Shown here one piece after another: positions 34,695 through 42,667 of a stretch of DNA of 64,000 bases. Within the stretch, counting starts at the first letter, position 1. The number at the start of each line of letters is the position of its first letter. The position numbers and the translations under genes are program-made. Source of the stretch: Planococcus sp. SK3692 (GTDB taxonomy: Bacteria; Bacillota; Bacilli; Bacillales_A; Planococcaceae). Location of the stretch: positions 1,364,001 through 1,428,000 of the forward strand of contig NZ_JARCHV010000002.1 in assembly GCF_028890485.2 (NCBI RefSeq), written 5' to 3'. The notes beneath the pieces are model-generated. The model worked only from the letters and a program-made list of their open reading frames with translations, had not been told where the DNA came from and did no database searches.

Positions 34695-35708
34695 TTATTG
34701 TTCATTTAAAATATACAGTTTGTCGTCGCCTTCTGTCGGGGTGCCGCGGCCATCGGTATTATTCGTGATGAAGTACAAATTGTCGCCGTCCGAATGAACA
34801 TCGCGGATGCGCCCATATCCTTCAATGGAATCGGTGATTTCTGCCGACTCCGGATCCAGCACTTTAATCGCCGTTCCGCGAAGCGCTGCGATATACAGAG
34901 AACCATCGTGGAAATCGATCCCGCTCGGCGCCCACGTGTCATCGGCGCCGCTCGTGACAAGCGGCGTCTCTAATCCGTCCGCCGTTTCTTCCCCTTCGAT
35001 ATCGGGCCAGCCATAATTGGCATCTTGTTCGATGATATTGATTTCGTCGTTCGCGGATTGGCCGTGTTCTGCGGCATACATCGTCTCCCCGTCCCACGCC
35101 AAGCCTTGAGGGTTACGATGGCCGAGCGAATAGATTTCAAATTCATTGAATTCGTTGAGGCGGAGAATCTTCCCGTTGACGGAAGCGGGGTCCTGCGCAA
35201 GCTCGGGTTCGGAAGCGTCTCCGATAGTCGCATACAGCGTGCCGTCTTCACTGAATTCTAACCGGCCGCCGTGATGGACTTTGCCTGTTGGAATGCCAGA
35301 TAAGAGCACGGCCGTTTCCGACCAGCTACCGCCGTCTAAATGAAATTCCGCAATTTTATTATAGGAGTTGCCGTTGTCTTCGTAAACATAGTAGCCGTAA
35401 GCTTCCTGTGAGTCATCGAAGTCCGGTTTTAATACGAATCCGAGAAATCCTGCTTCAGAAGCCGGAGACAAAGGGGAGGAGAAGTTAACATCCTGGCGTT
35501 CCAACTTTCCTTCGGCATCGATGTAAGCGACCGTGCCTGGGCGTTCCGAGATATAGAAAGCGTCGCCTTGCTTGTTGATTGACCAAGGGGCTTCAAGGTC
35601 TGTCGCGATTACATCTGCAGGTGTGGTCGCTTCATCGGGATTCGCCGGCCCATTGCTGCATCCGGCAAGAGCTATTGCCAGAACCCCGGGGAAAAGCCAT
35701 TTTTTCAA
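34695..35708 (-). CDS. PQQ-dependent-type sugar dehydrogenase, lipoprotein
   Basis: This 337-residue secreted protein is a six-bladed beta-propeller of the glucose/sorbosone dehydrogenase family (YliI/aldose sugar dehydrogenase type). The signal peptide ends with lipobox LAGC, so it should be lipid-anchored outside the membrane. Family segments include ISERPGTVAYID, GFLGFVLKPDF, HHGGRLEFSEDGTLYATIGDA, HRNPQGLAWDG and YAAEHGQSANDEINII. I chose TTG 35708 because AAGGAGG lies exactly 8 bases upstream; ATG 35735 would add nine residues before the ribosome site. Cofactor use in this host is uncertain. Confidence 0.9.
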   Translation of the reverse strand: MKKWLFPGVLAIALAGCSNGPANPDEATTPADVIATDLEAPWSINKQGDAFYISERPGTVAYIDAEGKLERQDVNFSSPLSPASEAGFLGFVLKPDFDDSQEAYGYYVYEDNGNSYNKIAEFHLDGGSWSETAVLLSGIPTGKVHHGGRLEFSEDGTLYATIGDASEPELAQDPASVNGKILRLNEFNEFEIYSLGHRNPQGLAWDGETMYAAEHGQSANDEINIIEQDANYGWPDIEGEETADGLETPLVTSGADDTWAPSGIDFHDGSLYIAALRGTAIKVLDPESAEITDSIEGYGRIRDVHSDGDNLYFITNNTDGRGTPTEGDDKLYILNEQ

Positions 35709-35785
35709 CTTGAAAACCTCCTTTTTATTCATCATAATCGAAGCAGGAAGCGTTGGGAAATGAAATAGAGCAAGGAGGGTGAGAA

Positions 35786-35905
35786 ATGCCGCTGCTAAAA
35801 GACGTCAAAGAACAACAAGAACTGCGCAAAAAACGCAATTTGGTCCGCATCATCACATGGATCAGCATCGCGGTCGTGCTGTTCATCCTGTGGTATGTAA
35901 TTTAA
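35786..35905 (+). CDS. 39-residue membrane peptide
   Basis: This short reading frame encodes a charged N-terminus (KDVKEQQELRKKRN) followed by one membrane segment (about 21-38) and stops right after it. AAGGAGGGTG lies 6 bases before ATG 35786, and a terminator begins 15 bases after the stop, so it looks like a real one-gene transcript. Family and function are unknown. Confidence 0.72.
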   Translation: MPLLKDVKEQQELRKKRNLVRIITWISIAVVLFILWYVI

Positions 35906-35919
35906 AAGGGTATGTATAG

Positions 35920-35956
35920 GAAAACGCGAAGCCCGTAGTCTGGGCTTCGCGTTTTT
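35920..35956. terminator. Bidirectional terminator
   Basis: AAAACGCGAAGCCC pairs with GGGCTTCGCGTTTT around a 7-base loop, with T-run after it. It serves the 39-residue peptide gene and the minus-strand membrane genes. Confidence 0.92.
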
Positions 35957-35960
35957 GCAG

Positions 35961-36287
35961 TTAGGCATTTGTTTTTTGCTGCGGTTTGGCGATGATCCAT
36001 TCGACGATCACAAACACTGCTACAAGGACGATCATCAAATTGATCAGCCCAGCATCCAGGTACTTATCGCGGAAAATGGTAGCGACCGTCAATACGTAAA
36101 AGACGGCCTGTGTCACTTTAGCAGCCGGCGGTACTTCGTTTTTTGGATAGCGCAGCCTGCCCAGCTGGAACGCCAAAAAAGCGAACAGCAGAAGCAAGTA
36201 ATGCGGCCAGGTGAAGCTGTCATTGACCAGATTATTCATCAGTGCGTAAACGATTAATGGAATGAGATACAATAAGAGCGTTTTCAA
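35961..36287 (-). CDS. Small four-helix membrane protein
   Basis: This 108-residue integral membrane protein has about four hydrophobic segments (3-18, 28-46, 60-75, 82-100) and a short lysine-rich tail. I do not recognise the family. It lies 18 bases downstream of another small membrane protein gene on the same strand; the two probably form an operon. An AAAGGAG ribosome site precedes the start on the minus strand. Confidence 0.75.
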   Translation of the reverse strand: MKTLLLYLIPLIVYALMNNLVNDSFTWPHYLLLLFAFLAFQLGRLRYPKNEVPPAAKVTQAVFYVLTVATIFRDKYLDAGLINLMIVLVAVFVIVEWIIAKPQQKTNA

Positions 36288-36305
36288 AGGAGATCCTCAT
36301 TTCTG

Positions 36306-36518
36306 CTATTTTTTGCGCGGCGTGCCATTCTGCCTTTCTTTCAATAGCTGGACCAAATTGTAGACGGCGAAAGCGAGTGCGAGCCCGACAATAATCACCG
36401 ATAGTAATGGATAAAGCGAAACGCCGTTTTGCATGATGTCCACGATGCGTGCATAGATGATAAATGGCCCGATCAGGATGATAAAAATATCGAGTGCGGT
36501 TCCTAGTTTCGATCTCAT
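36306..36518 (-). CDS. Small two-helix membrane protein
   Basis: This 70-residue protein has two membrane segments (about 8-26 and 36-58) and a basic C-terminal tail. Family is unknown to me. GGAGGCTTTAT precedes the start on the minus strand. It is the first gene of a pair with the four-helix protein, which suggests a small membrane complex, though that is inference. Confidence 0.75.
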   Translation of the reverse strand: MRSKLGTALDIFIILIGPFIIYARIVDIMQNGVSLYPLLSVIIVGLALAFAVYNLVQLLKERQNGTPRKK

Positions 36519-36622
36519 ATAAAGCCTCCAGTAAATCAGTATGTCACCATCATATCAGAATCGCCTGTACCTGGCATGCCGAAAGTAGAAAGCAGCCGCT
36601 CAAAGTTGAACGGCTACTTTCC

Positions 36623-37012
36623 TTATTTATGTTCTTTCAGTTTGTTGTTGGCAAGGGTGTGGGCCGCTTTGTTCTGGGAATCCGGAATCCATTTGATGAA
36701 GCAATAGTCGAATCCGTCCGCAATTGATAAGGATTCATCGAGCAGCTTCTTGTAGACTGGATTTTTCACGAAGCGTTTTTCGAAGGCATCGACAACGAGT
36801 TTTGAGTCTGATTTGATGGATACCATGCCGGTTGCGAGCGGGCGAGCGAGCTCCAGCCCTTTTAGCAGCGCCGTGAATTCAGCTTGATGATTGTCCATTT
36901 CGCCGACGTATTCACTCCATTTGATGGAATGCCCTTCGCCTCTCAAAAACACGCCGATCGCACTGACGTTTACACGACCAGCCGTTGATGCGTCCACGAA
37001 CAATTCAATCAT
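36623..37012 (-). CDS. ypeP: RNase HI-like protein YpeP
   Basis: This 129-residue protein has the RNase H type I fold. Aligned acidic positions are D7 in LFVDAS, the Glu in NHQAEFTAL and the Asp in IKSDSKLV. The fourth catalytic position, normally Asp in NxxADxLA, is His here (NKAAHTLA). It resembles B. subtilis YpeP, and the same neighbour (ypdP) lies next to it; whether it cuts RNA-DNA hybrids is uncertain. Its start overlaps the stop of ypdP by ATGA (37009-37012), so translation is coupled to a riboswitch-controlled gene. Confidence 0.87.
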   Translation of the reverse strand: MIELFVDASTAGRVNVSAIGVFLRGEGHSIKWSEYVGEMDNHQAEFTALLKGLELARPLATGMVSIKSDSKLVVDAFEKRFVKNPVYKKLLDESLSIADGFDYCFIKWIPDSQNKAAHTLANNKLKEHK

Positions 37013-37704
37013 CGCACAGCCTCCTGTTCATCGAGCGGTTGGGTTTTTTTCGCGATATAACCGAACGGCGTGGCCATCACCGACACGATGAATTTCAGAA
37101 CGTAAGTCGAGATGAAAATCTGGATCCAGACATCGAACGGAAAGACGCCGAAAAACGCGATCGAAGTGAAGATCAAGGTATCGATCAATTGGCTAAGCAG
37201 GGTCGAGCCGTTATTGCGAATCCAGAACTGGCTGTCTTTCGGGAAGACTTTCCGCAAAGCCGAAAAGACGATGACGTCTATATGCTGTGCGAGTAAATAA
37301 GCGATCATGCTGGCGATGGCGATTTGCGGCACCAACCCGAAGACCGTCTCGAGTGCTTCGTGCGCAAAATCACTTTCCGCCGGGATGAATTGAAGGCCGA
37401 ACTGCATTGTTACGACCATGATCAGAAGTGAGGAAAAGCCAAGCCATACCGCTTTCTTCGCTTCCTTTTTGCCGTATTTTTCATTGAGGATATCGGTTGC
37501 GAGAAAAGTCGAGGCGTATAAGCTATTGCCGAGCGTTGCGGTCAAGCCGATGATCTCAATCGTTTTTGTCACTTGGATATTCGCCAGGATGGTGGCAAAC
37601 GCGACCCAGGCGAACAATCCGGTCTTGCCGAACACTTTATACATGATAAGCAATAATACAAAATTAAACAGGGCGAAACCGAGCCCTAAAAATTCATTAA
37701 ACAA
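37009..37704 (-). CDS. ypdP: Queuosine precursor transporter (YhhQ/VUT family, DUF165)
   Basis: This 231-residue membrane protein has about six helices and matches the YhhQ/YpdP family, which imports queuosine precursors such as preQ0 or preQ1. Recognisable segments are LYASTFLATDILNEKYGKKEAKKAVWLGF, VFSALRKVFPKDSQFWIRNNGSTLLSQLIDT and LIFTSIAFFGVFP. The start is TTG 37704, 7 bases after AAGGAGG. That ribosome site forms the 3' side of a preQ1-I aptamer, so preQ1 should turn translation down. The gene is coupled to ypeP downstream. Confidence 0.93.
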   Translation of the reverse strand: MFNEFLGLGFALFNFVLLLIMYKVFGKTGLFAWVAFATILANIQVTKTIEIIGLTATLGNSLYASTFLATDILNEKYGKKEAKKAVWLGFSSLLIMVVTMQFGLQFIPAESDFAHEALETVFGLVPQIAIASMIAYLLAQHIDVIVFSALRKVFPKDSQFWIRNNGSTLLSQLIDTLIFTSIAFFGVFPFDVWIQIFISTYVLKFIVSVMATPFGYIAKKTQPLDEQEAVR

Positions 37705-37711
37705 ACTGCTT

Positions 37712-37750
37712 CCTCCTTAGTTTTGGTAGAGCGGGAAGTTTCGAACCGCT
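37712..37750 (-). promoter_or_regulatory. preQ1-I riboswitch, translational type
   Basis: On the minus strand AGCGG (37750-37746) and CCGCT (37734-37730) form helix P1 around a loop starting UUC, and the A-rich tail AAAACUAAGG (37724-37715) matches the class I consensus that folds back into the loop. The tail runs directly into AAGGAGG, the ribosome site of ypdP, so ligand binding should hide it. Length from P1 to tail is about 35 bases, as in known aptamers. The downstream gene is a queuosine precursor transporter, which fits exactly. Confidence 0.87.
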
Positions 37751-37773
37751 GGAGGACGAAAATGTCCCAAGCC

Positions 37774-37802
37774 AGTATACCGATTGTTGCAGAAAAAAAC
37801 AA
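37774..37802 (-). promoter_or_regulatory. Promoter of ypdP-ypeP
   Basis: On the minus strand TTGTTT (37802-37797), a 17-base spacer and TATACT (37779-37774) form a good sigma-A promoter. Transcription would start about 17 bases before the riboswitch. Confidence 0.72.
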
Positions 37803-37816
37803 ATTCATAGTAGAAT
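37787..37816 (+). promoter_or_regulatory. Possible promoter of ypeQ
   Basis: TTGCAG, an 18-base spacer and TAGAAT overlap the divergent ypdP promoter and lie 31 bases before the ypeQ start. Confidence 0.4.
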
Positions 37817-37846
37817 AATAGAATGACATTTTGCGGAGGTACCTGA

Positions 37847-38044
37847 ATGAAAAAAGTATCCATCATTAACGAAATCGATGAAATGCTCAATACGTATTGT
37901 GAAGGCTGCTTTGTCAAAGCCCAACTCCGCAAGGACGAAGGAAAAACAGCGGCACACCGCTTCTGCATCAGCGAATGTACAGTCGGCACCCAATTGCAAT
38001 TTTTGGGGCAGGAATTGAATAAAATCGGAACGAGCGGCAAGTAA
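37847..38044 (+). CDS. ypeQ: Zinc-finger-like small protein YpeQ
   Basis: This 65-residue protein has four cysteines plus a histidine arranged YCEGCFVKAQLRKDEG and HRFCISECTVG, a small zinc-binding site. It matches the DUF2602/YpeQ family of uncharacterised Bacillales proteins. GGAGGTACCTGA precedes ATG 37847. It is divergent from ypdP, with overlapping promoters, and next to cspD as in B. subtilis. DNA or RNA binding is possible but not shown. Confidence 0.86.
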   Translation: MKKVSIINEIDEMLNTYCEGCFVKAQLRKDEGKTAAHRFCISECTVGTQLQFLGQELNKIGTSGK

Positions 38045-38111
38045 AACCTTAAGCCGCTAAAAGTCGTTTTCAAGCGCATGAAAATCGAGTATGCATTGAC
38101 TCGACCGAATA

Positions 38112-38145
38112 AAAAAAGGTCCAGGAATTTTCCCTGGGCCTTTTG
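38112..38145. terminator. Bidirectional terminator between ypeQ and cspD
   Basis: AAAAGGTCCAGG and CCTGGGCCTTTT pair with one G-U pair; A-run and T-run on either side. Confidence 0.83.
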
Positions 38146-38157
38146 ACGTTTCACTTT

Positions 38158-38364
38158 TCATGGTTGGTCCTGCACGACGTTCGCTGCTTGTGGCCCGCGG
38201 TTGCCATCGATGATGTCGAACGAGACGGCTGCGCCTTCTTGCAGCGATCGGAAACCATCACCTTGGATGCCGGTAAAATGGACGAAAACATCATCACCGT
38301 TGTCACATTCAATAAAGCCATAGCCTTTTTCTGAATTGAACCATTTCACAATTCCGTGGTGCAT
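38158..38364 (-). CDS. cspD: Cold shock protein
   Basis: This 68-residue single-stranded nucleic acid-binding protein has RNP1 KGYGFIE and RNP2 VFVHF, the fold's aromatic patch. It resembles B. subtilis CspD over its full length ([39 protein letters not shown]). It starts at ATG 38364 with AGGGGGAAGG upstream. Its promoter gives a leader of about 55 bases. It acts as an RNA chaperone in cold or stationary phase. Confidence 0.96.
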   Translation of the reverse strand: MHHGIVKWFNSEKGYGFIECDNGDDVFVHFTGIQGDGFRSLQEGAAVSFDIIDGNRGPQAANVVQDQP

Positions 38365-38425
38365 GGACCTTCCCCCTAATATTCAGATTGTCAAACCTTT
38401 AGCCTTAGAGCCAATGGATGGCTTA

Positions 38426-38454
38426 ACTATACATGATGGTGCATATAAGGTCAA
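38426..38454 (-). promoter_or_regulatory. Promoter of cspD
   Basis: On the minus strand TTGACC (38454-38449), 17 bases, then TATAGT (38431-38426). Transcription should start near 38419. Confidence 0.78.
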
Positions 38455-38490
38455 TACGGCGATGGACCGCCGTTCCAGGCCTTTTCACGG

Positions 38491-38496
38491 TATAAT
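38491..38496 (+). promoter_or_regulatory. -10 element of ypgQ
   Basis: TATAAT lies 29 bases before the ypgQ start; the -35 is not clear. Confidence 0.38.
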
Positions 38497-38525
38497 GAAA
38501 ACAAACACCTTAAAGGAGAGAATCC

Positions 38526-39161
38526 ATGAATTCCGAAACAATAGCGGACTGCCGCGTGAAAGTAAAAAGCATCTATGAACAGTTTGACGCGAGCCACGAC
38601 TGGCAGCACATCGAGCGGGTATTGGAAAATGCACGTCATATTGCACAGGCAGAAGGCGGCGATTGGGCATTGATCGAGCTTGCCGTATTATTGCATGACG
38701 TCTCGGATCCGAAATACAAAAAAGCAGGGGAAGACCCGGAACAAGAAATCCTCCGAGAGCTCGTGCTGACGGATAAAGAGCGCAGTGACATCCGCTCGAT
38801 CATCCGGACTGTGTCTTTTAAAGGCGGCACGAACGGGGAACCGGAATCGATCGAAGGCAGAATCGTCCGCGATGCTGACCGTCTCGATGCCATCGGCGCC
38901 ATCGGCATTGCGCGTGCCTTTGCGTATGGCGGCGCAAAAGGCCGAAAACTATATGACTGGGATGAACAAGCACGTACAGTGATGACCGAAAGTGAATACC
39001 GGAACGGCGATACGAGCACCGTGACGCATTTTTACGAAAAGCTTTTGCTGTTAAAAGAGCTCATGGTGACCGATAGCGGAAAGCAAATGGCTGAAGAACG
39101 CCACCAATATATGCTATCCTTTCTAGAGCAACTACAAAACGAAACGGATGGGAAAAAATGA
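38526..39161 (+). CDS. ypgQ: HD-domain phosphohydrolase YpgQ
   Basis: This 211-residue metal-dependent hydrolase has the HD motif residues in SHDWQHIERVLENA, VLLHDVSDPKY and DADRLDAIGAIG. It resembles B. subtilis YpgQ, described structurally as a nucleoside triphosphate pyrophosphohydrolase with manganese preference. AAAGGAGAG precedes ATG 38526. Its stop overlaps the ABC-F gene start by ATGA (39158-39161), so translation is coupled. Confidence 0.9.
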   Translation: MNSETIADCRVKVKSIYEQFDASHDWQHIERVLENARHIAQAEGGDWALIELAVLLHDVSDPKYKKAGEDPEQEILRELVLTDKERSDIRSIIRTVSFKGGTNGEPESIEGRIVRDADRLDAIGAIGIARAFAYGGAKGRKLYDWDEQARTVMTESEYRNGDTSTVTHFYEKLLLLKELMVTDSGKQMAEERHQYMLSFLEQLQNETDGKK

Positions 39162-41050
39162 GCCACTTACACGTAACAAACTTAAGCAAATCAGTGGGGG
39201 TCAAAACCCTCTTCACCAATGTTGAGTTCTCATTGTATCCAGGAGAACGCGCCGGCTTGATCGGTGTCAACGGAACGGGCAAGTCGACTCTTCTGTCGAT
39301 CTTGGCAGGAGACCTTGAATCCGACACGATGGAAATGGACCATCCGAAAAAATACCGGATTACTTATTTGATGCAGGAGCCTGAATTTGACGAATCGTTG
39401 ACTGTCCTTGAGACGGTCTTCTCCGGGGACTCTCCACTTCTCGCACTCAATCGCTCTTATGAAAAAGCACTGCAGAACATGATCGCCGACTCCGGATCTG
39501 AACAATTGCAGGAAGAGTTGATGAAAATCCAGGAAGGCATGGAACGCGAAAACGCCTGGGACATCAATGCTTTGGCGAAAACGGCGTTGACCAAGCTCGG
39601 AATCGATATGTACGACCAGCAGATCAGCGAATTGTCCGGCGGCCAGCGCAAACGCGTAGCGCTCGCGAAAGCCTTGATCGAACCGGCTGATTTGATCCTT
39701 CTGGATGAGCCGACCAACCATTTGGACGCAGGTTCTACTGAATGGCTACAGGAAACCTTGTTGCGCATGAACAGCGCCATGTTGTTTGTGACGCATGACC
39801 GTTACTTCCTTGACGCGGTCTCGACGCATATCTTTGAACTGGCGGATCAGACGATGTATACGCATAAAGGGAACTACGGCGATTATCTGGAAGCCAGAGC
39901 CGTGCGCGAAGAAATGGCCGAAGCGACCAAACAGAAGATGCACAACCGTTTCCGCTCAGAGCTGAAATGGATTCGCCGCGGTGCGAAAGCCCGCAGCACG
40001 AAACAAAAAGCGCGCATCCAGCGTTTTGACCAATTATCGGAAGACCTGCAATCAACGTCCGATAATACGAGCCTTGAATTATCAATGCAGAGCCAGCGAC
40101 TAGGCAAGAAGATTATTGAAGGGGAAAATCTGGGCGTTTCATACGGCGACCATGAAATTTTCCATTCGTTTGACTTCCTCTTGCAAGGCGGCGACCGCAT
40201 CGGCATCGTTGGCCCGAACGGTGCAGGAAAATCAACGCTTATGAAATTGATCGCTGGCGACTTGGAAGCGACAAGCGGCACGTTGGACTACGGCAGCACC
40301 GTCAAGATCGCGCATTTCACGCAGCGTTTGCCGGAAATGGACGAATCCCAGCGCATGATCGAATACATCCAGGAAGTATCAAGTGATTTTGAAGCGGAAA
40401 AAGGCGTCCGCCTGTCCGCGACGCAAATGCTCGAACGATTCTTGTTCCCGTCGAATGCACACGGCACCTTGATCGGCAAATTGTCAGGAGGCGAGCGTAA
40501 GCGCTTGTACTTGCTGAAATTATTGATGGAAAAACCGAATATCCTATTGCTCGATGAGCCGACGAATGATTTGGACATCCAAACCTTGTCCGTCCTGGAA
40601 GACTTTTTGGAAAACTTCCCAGGCGTCGTCTTGACTATTTCCCATGACCGCTTTTTCCTTGACCGCATCGCGAAAAAACTATGGACACTCGGCAGCGGCA
40701 CGGTCGATGAGTATCAAGGCCTCTATACCGACTGGCTGAAAGAAAAGAAGCCGGTAGTTGAGCCGCAAGCTGTAACTGTGGCAAATGATATACCGGTTTC
40801 AAGTGTTGCACCGCAGGTACCGGAAAAAAAGAAGAAGATGAGTTTCCTCGAGAAAAAGGAGTATGACGGCATACTCGATAAAATCGCGGAAGTGGAAGAG
40901 AAAATCGAACAGACCGAAGCACAAATGTCCAAAGCTGGATCTGATTTTGATAAATTGCAAGAATTGACCGACCAGATTGATGCCTATACCGCCGAGTACG
41001 ATGAATTGATTGAACGGTGGAGCTATCTGCAGGAACTGGCAGAAGCGTAA
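39158..41050 (+). CDS. yfmR: ABC-F translation factor (YfmR/Uup type)
   Basis: This 630-residue cytoplasmic protein has two ABC ATPase domains in tandem with no membrane part. Walker A motifs are GVNGTGKST and GPNGAGKST; the signatures are LSGGQRKR and LSGGERKR; the Walker B boxes are LILLDEPTNHLD and ILLLDEPTNDLD. A linker rich in basic residues (about 245-300) and a C-terminal coiled coil (about 550-630) match the Uup/YfmR group, which works on stalled ribosomes and overlaps with EF-P function. It is translationally coupled to ypgQ and 20 bases before the CvfC-like gene. Confidence 0.92.
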   Translation: MSHLHVTNLSKSVGVKTLFTNVEFSLYPGERAGLIGVNGTGKSTLLSILAGDLESDTMEMDHPKKYRITYLMQEPEFDESLTVLETVFSGDSPLLALNRSYEKALQNMIADSGSEQLQEELMKIQEGMERENAWDINALAKTALTKLGIDMYDQQISELSGGQRKRVALAKALIEPADLILLDEPTNHLDAGSTEWLQETLLRMNSAMLFVTHDRYFLDAVSTHIFELADQTMYTHKGNYGDYLEARAVREEMAEATKQKMHNRFRSELKWIRRGAKARSTKQKARIQRFDQLSEDLQSTSDNTSLELSMQSQRLGKKIIEGENLGVSYGDHEIFHSFDFLLQGGDRIGIVGPNGAGKSTLMKLIAGDLEATSGTLDYGSTVKIAHFTQRLPEMDESQRMIEYIQEVSSDFEAEKGVRLSATQMLERFLFPSNAHGTLIGKLSGGERKRLYLLKLLMEKPNILLLDEPTNDLDIQTLSVLEDFLENFPGVVLTISHDRFFLDRIAKKLWTLGSGTVDEYQGLYTDWLKEKKPVVEPQAVTVANDIPVSSVAPQVPEKKKKMSFLEKKEYDGILDKIAEVEEKIEQTEAQMSKAGSDFDKLQELTDQIDAYTAEYDELIERWSYLQELAEA

Positions 41051-41070
41051 TTTACACAGGAGGGATTATC

Positions 41071-42201
41071 TTGAAAATACTAGCGATTGAACCGACTCCA
41101 AGCCCGAATACGATGAAAGTGATCATCGACCAGGAATTGCCGTTCGGGAAAAGCCATAATTACAAGAAAGACCAACTTGAAGGCGCGCCGAAAGAAGTGC
41201 AGGAAATCTTAGCGATCGATGGCGTCAAAGGCGTCTACCATGTGGCGGATTTCCTCGCAGTCGAACGCAATGCGAAATCCGACTGGGAAGGCATTCTCGC
41301 GGATGTGCGCAAAGTCTTCGGCGAAGGCAATGGTTCCGAGGAAGAACTTGAAATCGATGAGCATTTCGGCGAAGTGTATGTCCATGTCCAGGAATTCAAA
41401 GGCATCCCGCTGCAAGTAAAAGTATTCGATTCGCAATCGGAAGAGCGCTTCGCGATGCCGGAACGGTTTGTGCAGGCGATGAACAAAGTCATGGACCCCA
41501 CCGATGAAAACTTCATCTTCCAGCGTAAATGGGCGGATTACGGCGTCCGTTACGGCGAAAAAGCGGAAATTGGCAAAAGCATCGTCGAAGAAATTGAAGC
41601 GGCTTACCCTGACGACCGTTTGGAATCCTTGACCAGCAAAACCGAATCGAATGAATCGGCTGGCAAAATCAACAAACGCAGAGTGTCGCTGGAAGAGTTC
41701 GACGCACCGGATTGGGAGACACGCTTCCAATTGCTCGGCCAATTGGTTGAAGCGGATCTAGAGGATTTGCCGCTATTGGGCAAAGCGTTGGAAGACGACA
41801 AGATGTCGATTCGCCGCCAAGCAGCGATTTACCTCGGTGACATCGACGATGAAGCGGTCGTGCCGTACGCAGAACAGGCGATGAGAGACAAGTCGTGGGC
41901 GGTGCGCCGCACAGCAGGCGACACCATAAGCGATCTTGGCTTCGAAGCATTCGAGCCGATCATGATCGAGACCTTGGAAGATAAAAACAAGCTCGTGCGC
42001 TGGCGTGCCGCAATGTTCTTGTATGAAACGGGAACGGAACAAGCCCTTCCGGCACTGAAGGAAGCGGAAAATGACCCTGAGTTCGAAGTGAAGCTCCAAA
42101 TCAAGATGGCAATCGCCCGCATCGAGCAAGGCGAAGAAGCGCGCGGCTCGGTTTGGAAACAAATGACTGAAGCCCGCCAGACGATGAAAGACAATAAGTA
42201 A
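41071..42201 (+). CDS. ypgR: CvfC/YpgR-like protein: Nfu N-terminal domain plus HEAT repeats
   Basis: This 376-residue protein starts with an Nfu/NifU N-terminal-like domain (about 1-85, IEPTPSPNTMKVIID) and has HEAT-type repeats in the C-terminal half (about 220-370, with AAIYLGDIDDEAVVPYAEQAMRDKSWAVRRTAGD). It matches the conserved virulence factor C family (Staphylococcus CvfC, Bacillus YpgR), whose molecular role is unknown. There is no CxxC iron-sulfur motif. TTG 41071 lies 7 bases after AGGAGGG; the open frame upstream runs through the preceding gene and is not used. Confidence 0.88.
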   Translation: MKILAIEPTPSPNTMKVIIDQELPFGKSHNYKKDQLEGAPKEVQEILAIDGVKGVYHVADFLAVERNAKSDWEGILADVRKVFGEGNGSEEELEIDEHFGEVYVHVQEFKGIPLQVKVFDSQSEERFAMPERFVQAMNKVMDPTDENFIFQRKWADYGVRYGEKAEIGKSIVEEIEAAYPDDRLESLTSKTESNESAGKINKRRVSLEEFDAPDWETRFQLLGQLVEADLEDLPLLGKALEDDKMSIRRQAAIYLGDIDDEAVVPYAEQAMRDKSWAVRRTAGDTISDLGFEAFEPIMIETLEDKNKLVRWRAAMFLYETGTEQALPALKEAENDPEFEVKLQIKMAIARIEQGEEARGSVWKQMTEARQTMKDNK

Positions 42202-42270
42202 GAGGGAAATGTTTCCCGCCTGCTTCCTTGAGGTAAAGAGCAATACGACGCTTTACTTGGAGGAGAGAAA

Positions 42271-42576
42271 ATGGTGAATAATAAACAAGTATACTCAATA
42301 GAAGTTCTTTGCCGCGGCAAATACGAATCGTGGGAATTTGAACAGGAAGAAGAGCGCGATAGGTTTTACGAGTCAGTGAAGAAAAAATTCACTGATCATG
42401 CGTTCGAAGAAGAGCTGACAGATGTGGAAGATACGGACATCCTGCAGCTGAGCGCCAATTCCATGCATATCGACGAAGAAGGCGAAGTGGACCAGAAAAT
42501 GCGTTACGACTGGTTCCATTACGATAGTTTCGGGGATATGCTGTCGTATATCAACGGGCAATATAAGAACAAATAA
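42271..42576 (+). CDS. Uncharacterised acidic small protein
   Basis: This 101-residue protein is acidic and soluble, with a helical C-terminal half. I do not recognise the family. TTGGAGGAG precedes ATG 42271. It lies 69 bases after ypgR and before a very strong terminator, so it may end that transcript. No metal or nucleotide motif is visible. Confidence 0.75.
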   Translation: MVNNKQVYSIEVLCRGKYESWEFEQEEERDRFYESVKKKFTDHAFEEELTDVEDTDILQLSANSMHIDEEGEVDQKMRYDWFHYDSFGDMLSYINGQYKNK

Positions 42577-42591
42577 GAAGTTAATACGAAA

Positions 42592-42637
42592 AAAAAGAGT
42601 CGTCCGCTTGTGGAATTCACAAGCGGACGACTCTTTT
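42592..42637. terminator. Very strong bidirectional terminator
   Basis: AAAAGAGTCGTCCGCTTGTG pairs perfectly with its complement around GAATTC; A and T runs flank both sides. Convergent genes lie on each side. Confidence 0.95.
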
Positions 42638-42667
42638 TGCATGGCGGTATAAGTTTCTAGAGGCATG

